From Candidatus Hydrogenedentota bacterium (GTDB taxonomy: Bacteria; Hydrogenedentota; Hydrogenedentia; Hydrogenedentales; SLHB01): a DNA stretch of 14,484 bases. The translations under genes and the position numbers were made by a program. A model generated the notes under the pieces. That model was given only the letters and a program-made list of their open reading frames with translations. It ran no database searches and was not told the DNA's origin. How positions within the stretch are numbered: the stretch's first letter is position 1; every line of letters begins with the position of its first letter. This document shows positions 6,721-13,192 of the stretch, in pieces. The DNA is taken from the NCBI GenBank assembly GCA_013349485.1, contig DUZM01000051.1:1-14484 (forward strand). Direction: 5' to 3'.

Positions 6721-7956
6721 TTATGCGGCTTCACGAGGCGGGAAATGGTTATTGACGTAGTCCTCGATAATCTTCTCAAAGGCGCGGGCCAGTTCTGCCG
6801 GCCCGCCCGACAGGGTCGCGGCATGTTCGCCATCAATGTACACGGGGCACTTCGGCGCTTCCCCCGTGCCGGGAAGGCTGATGCCGATATTGGCCGCCTT
6901 GGACTCGCCGGGGCCGTTTACGATGCAGCCCATAACGGCCAACGTAAGCGTCTCGACGCCGACGCGGCGTTCGTGCCATTCGGGCATTCGCTCGCGGACA
7001 TATTGCTCGATGTGCTGCGCCAACTCCTGGTAGGTGGTGCTGGTTGTCCGGCCGCACCCGGGACAGGCCGTGATCCGCGGCACAAACGACCGCAAACCCA
7101 AAGACTGCAAGAGTTCGCGCGCGGCGTAGACTTCCTCGCAACGGTCGCCCCCGGGCCGCGGCGTGAGCGACACCCGGATGGTGTCGCCGATGCCTTCCTC
7201 GAGCAGCACGCCCATGGCGACGGCAGACCATATCAGGCCCGTTGCGCCCATTCCGGCCTCGGTCAGGCCGAGGTGGATGGGCTGGCGGGTCCGGCGCGCC
7301 AGTTCACGGTGCACGGCAATCAGATGCTTTGGAACAGAAGACTTGCAGGACACGACGATCTGGTCTTGGCGCAGACCATGCTCGAGGGCGAGTTCGACGG
7401 ACTCGAGCGCCGAAACGACCATGCACTCGTTGATGACTTCCTCGGCGGTGCGTCCCAGTTTCTTATCGGCGTTCTCGGCCATCTTGTCGGCGACCAAATC
7501 GCGATCCAGCGAGCCGGCGTTCACGCCGATGCGGACGGGTTTGGCATGGTCCACGGCGACCTTGCAGATAGCGGCGAAATTGGCGTCCCGCGTCGTATTC
7601 CCGCCGACGTTTCCGGGATTGATCCGGTATTTGTCCAACGCTTGCGCGCATTCCGGGCATTCCGCCAAGAGCTTGTGCCCGTTGTAATGAAAATCGCCTA
7701 TCAAGGGAACATCGCACCCGACGTCGGCCATCCGGTGCCTAATCTCCGGCACGGCCGCCGCCGCTTCCGGCGTGCTGACCGTCACCCGCACCAACTCCGA
7801 GCCCGCGCCGGCCAAGGCGCAAACCTGGTCCGCCGTGGCTTCTGCGTCGGCCGTATCGGTGTTCGTCATGGACTGAACGGCGATGGGCGCGCCGCCGCCG
7901 ATCTTCACGCCGCCGACCATCACTTGCACCGTCTTATGTCGTTTGGCCGTCGCCAT
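6721..7956 (-). CDS. ispG: 4-hydroxy-3-methylbut-2-en-1-yl diphosphate synthase (IspG/GcpE)
   Basis: Predicted 411-aa cytoplasmic [4Fe-4S] enzyme of the MEP pathway converting 2-C-methylerythritol 2,4-cyclodiphosphate to HMBPP. The N-terminal TIM-barrel part has the family's IAVQSMTNTDT and RINPGNVGG segments. The C-terminal cluster domain has C298 and C301 in ACPGCGR, C344 in MGCIVNGPGES and E351 as the fourth ligand. The C301-C344 spacing is about 11 residues longer than in the E. coli enzyme because of a helix around MPEWHERRVGVE, a variation I have seen in other long bacterial forms. I place the start at the ATG at 7956 (MATAKRHKTVQVMVGG), where similarity begins; the frame is open 26 codons further upstream but that part is not family-like. 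The ribosome-binding site there is weak. It is divergent from the toxin-antitoxin genes. Confidence 0.97.
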   Translation of the reverse strand: MATAKRHKTVQVMVGGVKIGGGAPIAVQSMTNTDTADAEATADQVCALAGAGSELVRVTVSTPEAAAAVPEIRHRMADVGCDVPLIGDFHYNGHKLLAECPECAQALDKYRINPGNVGGNTTRDANFAAICKVAVDHAKPVRIGVNAGSLDRDLVADKMAENADKKLGRTAEEVINECMVVSALESVELALEHGLRQDQIVVSCKSSVPKHLIAVHRELARRTRQPIHLGLTEAGMGATGLIWSAVAMGVLLEEGIGDTIRVSLTPRPGGDRCEEVYAARELLQSLGLRSFVPRITACPGCGRTTSTTYQELAQHIEQYVRERMPEWHERRVGVETLTLAVMGCIVNGPGESKAANIGISLPGTGEAPKCPVYIDGEHAATLSGGPAELARAFEKIIEDYVNNHFPPREAA

Positions 7957-8119
7957 GGATTCTGCTCTGCTATTGTTCAAGAAACGGACAGAACACGGAC
8001 GTACACAGACGTTGTAGACATTCGCCGAGCACAAGGTGTCATCGCTTGTGGAAAGAATAGCAGGACGGAGACCGCGTGTCTAACGGCCCGTTCTGGGATT
8101 GCTGCCTGAGGCAACATGT

Positions 8120-8149
8120 TTGATTTTTCCGGGTGCGCAAGTGCATACT
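8120..8149 (+). promoter_or_regulatory. Probable sigma-70 promoter of the toxin-antitoxin genes
   Basis: TTGATT at 8120-8125 and CATACT at 8144-8149 are separated by 18 nt and each matches 4 of 6 consensus bases. The -10 lies 32 nt before the antitoxin ATG, and the GGAGGG ribosome-binding site at 8168-8173 follows. The inverted repeat at 8138-8151 covers the -10, as expected for autoregulation. Confidence 0.45.
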
Positions 8150-8151
8150 TG
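8138..8151 (+). promoter_or_regulatory. Candidate antitoxin operator (inverted repeat)
   Basis: CAAGT at 8138-8142 and ACTTG at 8147-8151 are perfect inverted arms around GCAT. It overlaps the proposed -10 hexamer of the toxin-antitoxin promoter. Phd/YefM antitoxins are known to bind short palindromes at their own promoter, so this is the obvious candidate site; binding itself is inferred. Confidence 0.45.
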
Positions 8152-8181
8152 TAGTGGTCACATAAGTGGAGGGATTCTGCA

Positions 8182-8430
8182 ATGAAAGCCACCTTCCTCG
8201 ATCTACGACGCAACCCGAGGAAAATCCTCGAAGCCATCGAGCGCAATGAAACCATAACGTTGTCCAAGCGTGGACGCGAGATCGCATACATCGTTCCCAA
8301 GAAGAAGGCGAAGGGCGCCGTATCCCTGAAAGACAGTCCCGCTTTCGGCATGTGGAAAGATCGCGCCGACATGGCCGATCCGGCTGGATATGTCCGCCGA
8401 ATGAGAAAGGGGCGGTTCAGTGATTTTTGA
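8182..8430 (+). CDS. Type II antitoxin, Phd/YefM-like
   Basis: Predicted 82-aa antitoxin. The N-terminal ~50 residues (LRRNPRKILEAIERNETITLSKRGREIAYIVP) follow the Phd/YefM DNA-binding pattern: a helix, then a strand-turn-strand with KRGR and a conserved I-V-P ending. The C-terminal ~30 residues (MWKDRADMADPAGYVRRMRKGRFSDF) are the presumed toxin-binding tail. The ATG at 8182 has GGAGGG at 8168-8173. The gene overlaps the PIN toxin by 11 nt, the usual antitoxin-first order with translational coupling. It probably represses its own promoter through the palindrome at 8138-8151. VapB is the functional name when paired with a VapC, but the fold here is Phd-like. Confidence 0.85.
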   Translation: MKATFLDLRRNPRKILEAIERNETITLSKRGREIAYIVPKKKAKGAVSLKDSPAFGMWKDRADMADPAGYVRRMRKGRFSDF

Positions 8431-8791
8431 CACGGATGTGCTGATCTGGACGTTGCGCGGCAACGAGAAGGCCGCCCGGGCCATCGAGAACGATCCCGAT
8501 CGCGCCGTTTCCGTTGTCTCGTGTATGGAACTTTTCCGGGGCGCTCGCAACAAGCGCGAGACGACCGCCATCCGTCGGTTCCTGTTGGATTTCGATACCA
8601 TTCCTCTCTCTGAGGATATCGGCCACCGGGCGTGCATCTACATTGAGCAGCTTACGCTGAAGGCGGGTATCGAGGTGATTGACGCATTGATCGCGGCCAC
8701 CGCCACCGAACACCAGCAGAAGCTCTGCACAGGGAATACCAAACACTACCGTGCGATCCCCGAACTGGAACTGAAGCCCTTCCGGCCCTAG
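8420..8791 (+). CDS. vapC: VapC-family toxin (PIN-domain ribonuclease)
   Basis: Predicted 123-aa PIN-domain endoribonuclease; PIN toxins cleave RNA, often tRNA or the rRNA sarcin-ricin loop, and inhibit translation. Acidic metal ligands are in place: D4 and D6 in MIFDTDVLIW, E37 in CMELFRG, and D88 in EVIDALIAAT. The last conserved position is the T-G-N-T-K-H-Y segment at 104-110, where N106 occupies the place often held by Asn/Asp. The length is typical. The start is GTG at 8420 inside the end of the antitoxin gene, with AAAGGGG at 8406-8412 upstream. The catalytic residues look intact, so the toxin is probably active. The next gene, a membrane protein, starts 109 nt later and has its own promoter candidate. 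Confidence 0.92.
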   Translation: MIFDTDVLIWTLRGNEKAARAIENDPDRAVSVVSCMELFRGARNKRETTAIRRFLLDFDTIPLSEDIGHRACIYIEQLTLKAGIEVIDALIAATATEHQQKLCTGNTKHYRAIPELELKPFRP

Positions 8792-8792
8792 C

Positions 8793-8815
8793 CGCGGGAT
8801 TCGCTATTTCCCGCG
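8793..8815 (+). terminator. Hairpin after vapC, possible 3' end of the toxin-antitoxin transcript
   Basis: CGCGGGA (8793-8799) pairs perfectly with TCCCGCG (8809-8815) around a 9-nt loop, starting 1 nt after the vapC stop. A T-run is absent, so Rho-independent termination is not certain; the position and strength nevertheless fit a transcript end. Confidence 0.45.
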
Positions 8816-8834
8816 TCACAAGGTGCACCGGCTG

Positions 8835-8863
8835 TTGCGCTACGGGAGATACGCGATTATGCT
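8835..8863 (+). promoter_or_regulatory. Possible promoter of the membrane-protein genes
   Basis: TTGCGC at 8835-8840 and TATGCT at 8858-8863 are spaced 17 nt apart; the -35 matches 3 and the -10 matches 4 consensus bases. It sits 37 nt upstream of the preferred ATG at 8901 and inside the frame that would be used by an earlier ATG at 8823, supporting the later start. Confidence 0.3.
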
Positions 8864-8900
8864 AATCCATCCCTTGTGGTTGAGTATGGAGGGAGCAGGG

Positions 8901-10484
8901 ATGAACTGGCCACTAATAAAGCACCTACTTTCGATGGAAAGCCGCCGAGATCAGGCGCTTCGCATTGCCGCAGCGCTTGAGATTCCTACGCTCGCAGTCC
9001 TTGCCTGGTGTATAGCACTCTTCCCGGGTCGAGGAAAGCTGTTTGTGCCGGTGCATTTAGGCGCCACACTCTTTTGCCTGACGACATTGGCCCAATTCTA
9101 TCTAAGTGCATCCATTGGCTTCTTTCAAATCGCCGCCCTGTCGCAAAGATGGCTCGATGCCGGCCCTGATTCGTTGGTTCTTGTAACAGGGAGCGCACGA
9201 CGTGCCGGCTTTGCACTGATCGTACCCGGCTTTCTCGTGGCGTTCTATCGAGCATTGTTGCTCTTGCCATTGTACGCGGTCGCGCTGGTATGCGGCGGGC
9301 TGAACTGGGCAAGCCTAGTGTGCGTCAACGTGTTTATATGCAGTGCCCTTGCCGCGTCCTGTTGCCTGGGGCTTCTTCTGGCGAATGCCTATCGCCACAT
9401 GGGAAAAGCCGTCGGCCTTCTGTTTAGTCTGGTAGTTAACGTAGTAATCCTGTATATATACCTCAAGTTATCAGCGCCCTTACGCAACCGATTCTTCACC
9501 GCCTCGGCCGGAGCGCTGCTCTTAATCGCAATGATCGCGTTCGAGTGCGCGGCGCGGCGCATAGCCCGAATGGGCGCCGGGGCTTTCCCGTCGGTAGTGA
9601 CAAGCGGTAAGGGCCGCAGGCGGCGTACCCCGCCAAGCAAGCCAAGGGACGCTCTTCGGACGCTCCTCGAGGTCGGGCTCCGCTCAGAAACGTACGCGTC
9701 AGTTCTTGCTGTGTCGCGCGCGGTGCTGTGCGCGAGCCTTGTAAGTCTTGCGGTGGTTCCGCCTGTGGCGTCTACGGTGGCACGTTGGTTTGTCCGCACT
9801 CGGAGCATAAGAGGGTTGAGAGCTCTCAGAGACGGTCTAATTCTAGACGACCTGCTCTTAACGTGCACGGATAACGGGGTATATGGGCGGACCCTCTTCA
9901 CCGTGCTTTTCCGCCGCAACCTGATCGTTACTCCCGCTCTGACTCTCTGCACGACTGTCGGGGGCATGTTCTTGTTCTTTGTTTTATGGTGTGTCGATGT
10001 GGGTATCTTTCTAGTGCCTCGTCTAGTGCCTCGTCTACTGCCTCGTGCTTTGTCGAGCTTCTTTACGGCATATAGCCTGGTTGCCTTGGCCGTCGCCTTA
10101 ATGCTTACGGGTTCTGCAGTGGCCCTTGCACATGTCTTCTGTGTGACAGCCGCGTCCTGTGAGAAGCAGGGCCGATGGCAACGTGGCGTGGACCTCGAAA
10201 CGCTGTCGCCTCTTAAAGCTCTTCTAGCCACAGTGGGGGGAACCGTGCTTGGAACGTTTGTTTTGTTGTGCTTGCGCTTCGTTGTGTATGGGACTAGCCT
10301 TACGCTTGGCGTGACCGAGGTGATATCGAGCCATATCCTGTTCTGCCTGTGTCTAGGGCTCCCAGCGGCTTTTGTCGGCGCGTCGTCCTATCACCGATTT
10401 GTCGACAACTTCGCTGAGTGGTTAACCACAACGCCAAAGCCAACGTACGTGGGAATGCCCACTTCCTTTGCCGGCAGAATTTAG
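8901..10484 (+). CDS. Polytopic membrane protein with two halves, ABC-2-permease-like; function unknown
   Basis: Predicted 527-aa inner-membrane protein. About six hydrophobic segments (roughly 24-41, 49-70, 104-131, 137-162, 169-190, 199-217) are followed by a basic cytoplasmic linker at 218-265 with RRRR, then about five more (268-290, 340-372, 387-413, 438-463, 472-496). In each half a polar stretch precedes a long hydrophobic pair: LVLVTGSARRAGFALI near 92-107 and LILDDLLLTCTDNGVYGR near 313-330. This recalls the coupling region of ABC-2 permeases and suggests an internal duplication. The N-terminal NWPLIKHLLSMESRRD also looks permease-like. I chose ATG 8901 because GGAGGGAG precedes it at 8888-8895; the frame is open from an ATG at 8823. 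No ATPase gene lies nearby. I do not recognise a specific family. Confidence 0.72.
   Translation: MNWPLIKHLLSMESRRDQALRIAAALEIPTLAVLAWCIALFPGRGKLFVPVHLGATLFCLTTLAQFYLSASIGFFQIAALSQRWLDAGPDSLVLVTGSARRAGFALIVPGFLVAFYRALLLLPLYAVALVCGGLNWASLVCVNVFICSALAASCCLGLLLANAYRHMGKAVGLLFSLVVNVVILYIYLKLSAPLRNRFFTASAGALLLIAMIAFECAARRIARMGAGAFPSVVTSGKGRRRRTPPSKPRDALRTLLEVGLRSETYASVLAVSRAVLCASLVSLAVVPPVASTVARWFVRTRSIRGLRALRDGLILDDLLLTCTDNGVYGRTLFTVLFRRNLIVTPALTLCTTVGGMFLFFVLWCVDVGIFLVPRLVPRLLPRALSSFFTAYSLVALAVALMLTGSAVALAHVFCVTAASCEKQGRWQRGVDLETLSPLKALLATVGGTVLGTFVLLCLRFVVYGTSLTLGVTEVISSHILFCLCLGLPAAFVGASSYHRFVDNFAEWLTTTPKPTYVGMPTSFAGRI
10011..10046 (+). repeat. 12-bp tandem triplication inside the membrane-protein gene
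   Basis: CTAGTGCCTCGT occurs at 10011-10022 and again at 10023-10034, followed by CTACTGCCTCGT at 10035-10046. It encodes LVPR-LVPR-LLPR at about residues 371-382, an extension between hydrophobic segments. The near-identity of units points to recent slippage. Confidence 0.85.
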
Positions 10485-10596
10485 TCGGGTGGCGCATATT
10501 CCATAGCGGGCGTTGAGTCGAGGAAAGACAACCTTTATTGTATGCGTCAGCAAGTGGCCCAGATGGGAGGCCCAACACGAGGCGGTTTGTAATGGG

Positions 10597-10616
10597 AGGC
10601 AGGGCATTCCCTGCTT
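10597..10616 (+). promoter_or_regulatory. Leader hairpin just upstream of the PH-like membrane-protein gene
   Basis: AGGCAGGG (10597-10604) pairs with CCCTGCTT (10609-10616) around the loop CATT, eight pairs with one G-T wobble. It ends 9 nt before the purine-rich ribosome-binding site at 10625-10634. No T-run follows. It could tune translation or protect a processed 5' end. The rest of the 154-nt spacer after the preceding stop shows nothing clear. Confidence 0.4.
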
Positions 10617-10638
10617 AGGGAAAGAAAGGGGGAGTCAC

Positions 10639-11295
10639 ATGCCCAGAGAATATCGCTATAGAACGGTTCGTTTGGGGCGGTATGCCGTGCCCATAGAGTA
10701 CGGCCCTCACCTCGTAGCTCTGTGGTGCGTGGTAGCGGGCGCCCTCGTTATCGCTTCTATGTGTATAACCTCCTTACAAGAAGGGCTTTCCGAACCATTG
10801 ATAACGCTGGTAGTCGGTTGGGTCGTCGTCGCGCTTCTTGTGGGTCTTAGCTTCTGGCTTTTGCATCGCCGGGTTGCGGGGGTTGCCGTTTCCGTCGACA
10901 AAGAATGCCTCATCTATAAATCACGTACCGGCGAGAAACACATTCCCTTCGACGACATAACCGAACTCAGGTCCCCATTAATACCATATTTGAACGGATG
11001 GGTGAAGATCGTATCGGGTCACGACGTGATTCGTCTGACGATTTTCCTGGAAGACATTGGCGATTTCCTTGAGGAGCTTAAAGCCGCCCTGGACAGCAGG
11101 GGATTGTCAGATCGTTACGACCGGGCAAAGCTGGCTCGTTTCTTGAAGACGGCCAGCTTTTACGAACCTTTCCTGATGGCTCGAGCGGTGAAGTTTAGAC
11201 TATGGGTAGGATGCGGCGTGGTTGGCCTCGTGGCATTGGTCTTGTCTCTTCTGCTGTTTATGCTCATCTCGTGGTGCCTGCGAGGGGTGCTGTAG
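10639..11295 (+). CDS. Membrane protein with bacterial PH-like domain; function unknown
   Basis: Predicted 218-aa protein. A paired hydrophobic hairpin (about residues 25-45 and 54-76) is followed by a soluble middle part, residues 80-152, and a final hydrophobic segment at about 189-213. The middle part alternates short strands (VAVSVDKECLIYKS, GEKHIPFDDITELR, VKIVSGHDVIRLTIFL) and ends with an amphipathic helix (IGDFLEELKAAL), the pattern of bacterial PH (bPH/YdbT-like) domains, in which F-D-D-I-x-x-L is common. I chose the ATG at 10639 because AAAGGGGGAG precedes it by 4 nt; the open frame upstream crosses the leader hairpin. It follows the polytopic protein on the same strand by 154 nt, so the two may work together. 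The family call is inferred from pattern only. Confidence 0.7.
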   Translation: MPREYRYRTVRLGRYAVPIEYGPHLVALWCVVAGALVIASMCITSLQEGLSEPLITLVVGWVVVALLVGLSFWLLHRRVAGVAVSVDKECLIYKSRTGEKHIPFDDITELRSPLIPYLNGWVKIVSGHDVIRLTIFLEDIGDFLEELKAALDSRGLSDRYDRAKLARFLKTASFYEPFLMARAVKFRLWVGCGVVGLVALVLSLLLFMLISWCLRGVL

Positions 11296-11346
11296 TGCCG
11301 GGATTTCGAGTAATCGATCACACCAAGAGACAGGAGCGCCCCCATT

Positions 11347-11682
11347 TCAGGCGGGATAGGCCTGGTCGACCTTGGCGGCGAGGACGAAATCGCTTTCGGT
11401 GAGGCCGTCGATCTTGTGGGTCCAGATCGTGACCTTGACTTTGCCCCAGGTGAGATAGATGTCAGGATGGTGATTTTCGGTTTCCGCGATTTCGCCCACC
11501 GCATTGGTGAAACCCAGCGCCGAGCGGAAATCCTTGAACGAAAACTTTTTTTCGAGGTGATGTTCGCGGATGACGTGCCATTCGTGCCCCAGTCGATCGT
11601 GGAGCGCCGCGAGCGCGGCCCCTTTCAACGGCGGCACGTTCCCCTTACACGGTACGCATTTCCTGTCTGCTAATCCGGTCAT
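11347..11682 (-). CDS. Pterin-4a-carbinolamine dehydratase (4a-hydroxytetrahydrobiopterin dehydratase)
   Basis: Predicted 111-aa cytoplasmic enzyme that dehydrates 4a-hydroxytetrahydropterin to the quinonoid dihydropterin, recycling the cofactor after aromatic amino acid hydroxylation. The diagnostic motif is complete: E69-N70-H71-H72-P73 followed by Y76, H89 in WTHK and D98 in TESDF. The N-terminal C9-V-P-C12 pair with PPL nearby is a frequent feature of the bacterial long form. The ATG at 11682 is preceded by GGAAGG 5 nt upstream on the minus strand; the frame is open for another 90 codons upstream, but that extension runs through the imperfect palindrome and is not family-like. No phenylalanine hydroxylase is in the window, so the pterin partner is unknown. 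Confidence 0.95.
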   Translation of the reverse strand: MTGLADRKCVPCKGNVPPLKGAALAALHDRLGHEWHVIREHHLEKKFSFKDFRSALGFTNAVGEIAETENHHPDIYLTWGKVKVTIWTHKIDGLTESDFVLAAKVDQAYPA

Positions 11683-11759
11683 AATGGCCTTCCCCGCTGC
11701 GTTGCATGGTGCCTGTGAAACATTCCCCTGGTTCCGTGCGAACCGCCTAGGCAGAGGAG

Positions 11760-11820
11760 GGCGGAATTCCTGGCCACGGAGCATGATCAACCCATCATGT
11801 GGGTCGGCAGGAGGTCCGCC
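11760..11820. repeat. Imperfect palindrome between the PHP and dehydratase genes
   Basis: Outer arms GGCGGAATTCCTG (11760-11772) and CAGGAGGTCCGCC (11808-11820) are inverted with 11 of 13 positions matching, and weaker complementarity continues outwards. Nested inside is a perfect CATGAT/ATCATG pair (11782-11787 and 11794-11799) around CAACCC. It fills much of the 206-nt spacer and would fold in either transcript. It resembles a REP-type intergenic repeat; no second copy lies in this window. Confidence 0.55.
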
Positions 11821-11888
11821 CGCCTGTCTATCTTCGGGCGTATGGGAGGTATTACGCCCTGTTCGATGGGACAATCGGCGCGGGCCGT

Positions 11889-12767
11889 TTATTCCGTCCG
11901 CTCGATAAAGAAGGGCTGGGTCCAGGCCATGGTTTCGCCGTGACCCCAACACTCGACGCGGATATAGCGCATCGGCGCGTCCTCGGGAACCGCATAGGTT
12001 AACGTGCCGCCGTCCGCCGTGAACTCCCGCGCGCCGAAGTCTGAGTACACGCCGATGGATTCGGCATTCTCAGCGCCGACGAGGATCGTCTTGTCCTCGA
12101 CATGAATCTCGTTGATGACGACGCCGGTGCTGGCGTAGAAGCGCCCCTGGCGCATGGCTTCGATGAGGGCCTCGGGGCTTCGTTGATCGGTTTGTATACA
12201 ATTCCATCCGAGCTGTACGTCTTGCGCTTCGTGGGCGTCGTCGTTGGCGAATCCCCAGACTTTTCGGCCCTTGCCCAATAGCCGATCCCACCGGTCGGTC
12301 GCGAGGGCGCTGCCCGGCACCCGCCGGACCACGCCGTTGTAGATCTCGATGCCCGCGTAGCCGACCCATTGCTCCAACTCCTCCTGGCGGCAATGGCAGA
12401 AGTCCTCGAGCCAATTCGGATGGCACACAATCGAGAGGCCGCCTTCGGCACGGATGGCGTCGAGATTGGCTTGCCGATCCGGCGCGGGTTCGAGGCGGGA
12501 AGACGCCCCAACGTGAAGGACGTGCGGCGCCAGAATGGTGATCTCGTTGCCGGGGACGAGCACCATGCCGCAGTCGTCCAACTCGGACGGATCCGTGAAC
12601 GCATCGTGATCGCTGAGCATCAGAAAATCGTACCCGCGCCTGGCATACTCCTCGACGGTGCGTTGCGGGGTGTATGGGCCATCGCTGACCGTCGTGTGGG
12701 TATGGAGGTTCCCCTTCAGCCAGTTCGCCTGGCCGTTCTGATACGGATGCTTGATCGTGATGCGCAT
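11889..12767 (-). CDS. PHP-domain metal-dependent phosphoesterase
   Basis: Predicted 292-aa cytoplasmic hydrolase of the PHP superfamily (COG0613-like), using a polynuclear metal site to cleave phosphoesters; the substrate is unknown. Metal-ligand motifs appear in the expected order: NLHTHTTVSDG (H22, H24, D29), MLSDHD (H54, D55), PGNEIT (E75), CHPNW (H116), IEIYNG (N143) and GFANDDAH (D176, D177, H179). The C-terminal ~65 residues are strand-rich and lie outside the core, possibly a small accessory domain. I use the ATG at 12767, preceded by GAGGAG 5-10 nt upstream; an upstream in-frame start at 12806 lacks such a site. It is collinear with the DUF1858 gene 147 nt upstream and the dehydratase 206 nt downstream, but hairpins in both gaps suggest separate transcripts or processing. 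Confidence 0.92.
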   Translation of the reverse strand: MRITIKHPYQNGQANWLKGNLHTHTTVSDGPYTPQRTVEEYARRGYDFLMLSDHDAFTDPSELDDCGMVLVPGNEITILAPHVLHVGASSRLEPAPDRQANLDAIRAEGGLSIVCHPNWLEDFCHCRQEELEQWVGYAGIEIYNGVVRRVPGSALATDRWDRLLGKGRKVWGFANDDAHEAQDVQLGWNCIQTDQRSPEALIEAMRQGRFYASTGVVINEIHVEDKTILVGAENAESIGVYSDFGAREFTADGGTLTYAVPEDAPMRYIRVECWGHGETMAWTQPFFIERTE

Positions 12768-12845
12768 ACGTCTCCTCGCGAAGCAAAGAGGCGCCACACC
12801 GATCAAACGCGCGTGTGACGCCCCGACATGGGCTACCTGCTGCCG

Positions 12846-12887
12846 AAGGGACCTCTCGCCGCCCCAAAACCGAGAGGGGCGGCCCTT
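12846..12887 (-). terminator. Strong hairpins with two competing stems after the DUF1858 gene
   Basis: Stem A pairs CCTCTCG (12852-12858) with CGAGAGG (12871-12877). Stem B pairs GCCGCCCC (12858-12865) with GGGGCGGC (12876-12883). They share bases, so only one can form at a time. An outer AAGGG/CCCTT pair (12846-12850, 12883-12887) can close stem A. On the minus strand this begins 27 nt past the DUF1858 stop. It lacks a T-run, so it may be a processing hairpin, Rho-dependent end or switch rather than an intrinsic terminator. A weaker CCCGC/GCGGG pair lies at 12889-12907. Confidence 0.5.
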
Positions 12888-12914
12888 GCCCGCGACAGCG
12901 GTGCGGGGGCGGCG

Positions 12915-13142
12915 CTACTCGCCGGTTTCGGGCGTTTGCACGGCCTTCTCGAGTGCGTCGAGCAGTTGGTTGGCGTCCACGCCGTAGGCCTCGCACAGCT
13001 GGCCTAACGTCTCCATTTGGCTCATGGCGCAGTGCGCGCACCCGCCCAAATGGAACGCGGCAAACACTTCGCGGGCGCGGGGATGCGCCTTCATGGCCTC
13101 GGCAATGGTCATATCGAGGTTAAACTGTGTCGTTTCCGGCAT
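12915..13142 (-). CDS. DUF1858 protein (hybrid-cluster-protein-associated redox disulfide domain)
   Basis: Predicted 75-aa soluble protein consisting only of a DUF1858 domain. The start NLDMTIAEAMKAHPRAREVFAAF is the typical helical beginning, followed by GGCAHCAMSQMETLGQLC with C35, C38 and C50; the C-x2-C pair is the proposed redox disulfide. The ending GVDANQLLDALEKAV is the usual final helix. Such domains occur alone or fused to hybrid-cluster and other redox proteins, and have been linked to nitrosative-stress and sulfur chemistry by context; a specific role here cannot be read from the neighbours. The ATG at 13142 has AAGGA 7 nt upstream on the minus strand. It lies 50 nt after the 73-aa hypothetical gene and may be co-transcribed with it. 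Confidence 0.9.
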   Translation of the reverse strand: MPETTQFNLDMTIAEAMKAHPRAREVFAAFHLGGCAHCAMSQMETLGQLCEAYGVDANQLLDALEKAVQTPETGE

Positions 13143-13192
13143 AACCTGTCCTTTCCTGACGGCGTTCTTGACTTGTTCTCACGTTCGAAGTG

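Noticed and set aside
6745..8109. 454-codon open frame on the plus strand antisense to ispG
   Set aside because: It mirrors the codon pattern of ispG, whose protein has all catalytic residues; the antisense product resembles no family and is Gly/Arg/Asp-rich as expected from GC-rich shadow frames.
9389..10231. 280-codon minus-strand frame within the permease-like gene
   Set aside because: Extremely Arg/Thr/Ser-rich low-complexity product with no domain; the opposite strand gives a coherent multi-segment membrane protein with a good ribosome-binding site.
12070..13041. 323-codon minus-strand frame over the PHP and DUF1858 genes
   Set aside because: It runs out of frame through two recognisable genes and the hairpin region, with Arg-rich composition typical of a shadow frame.
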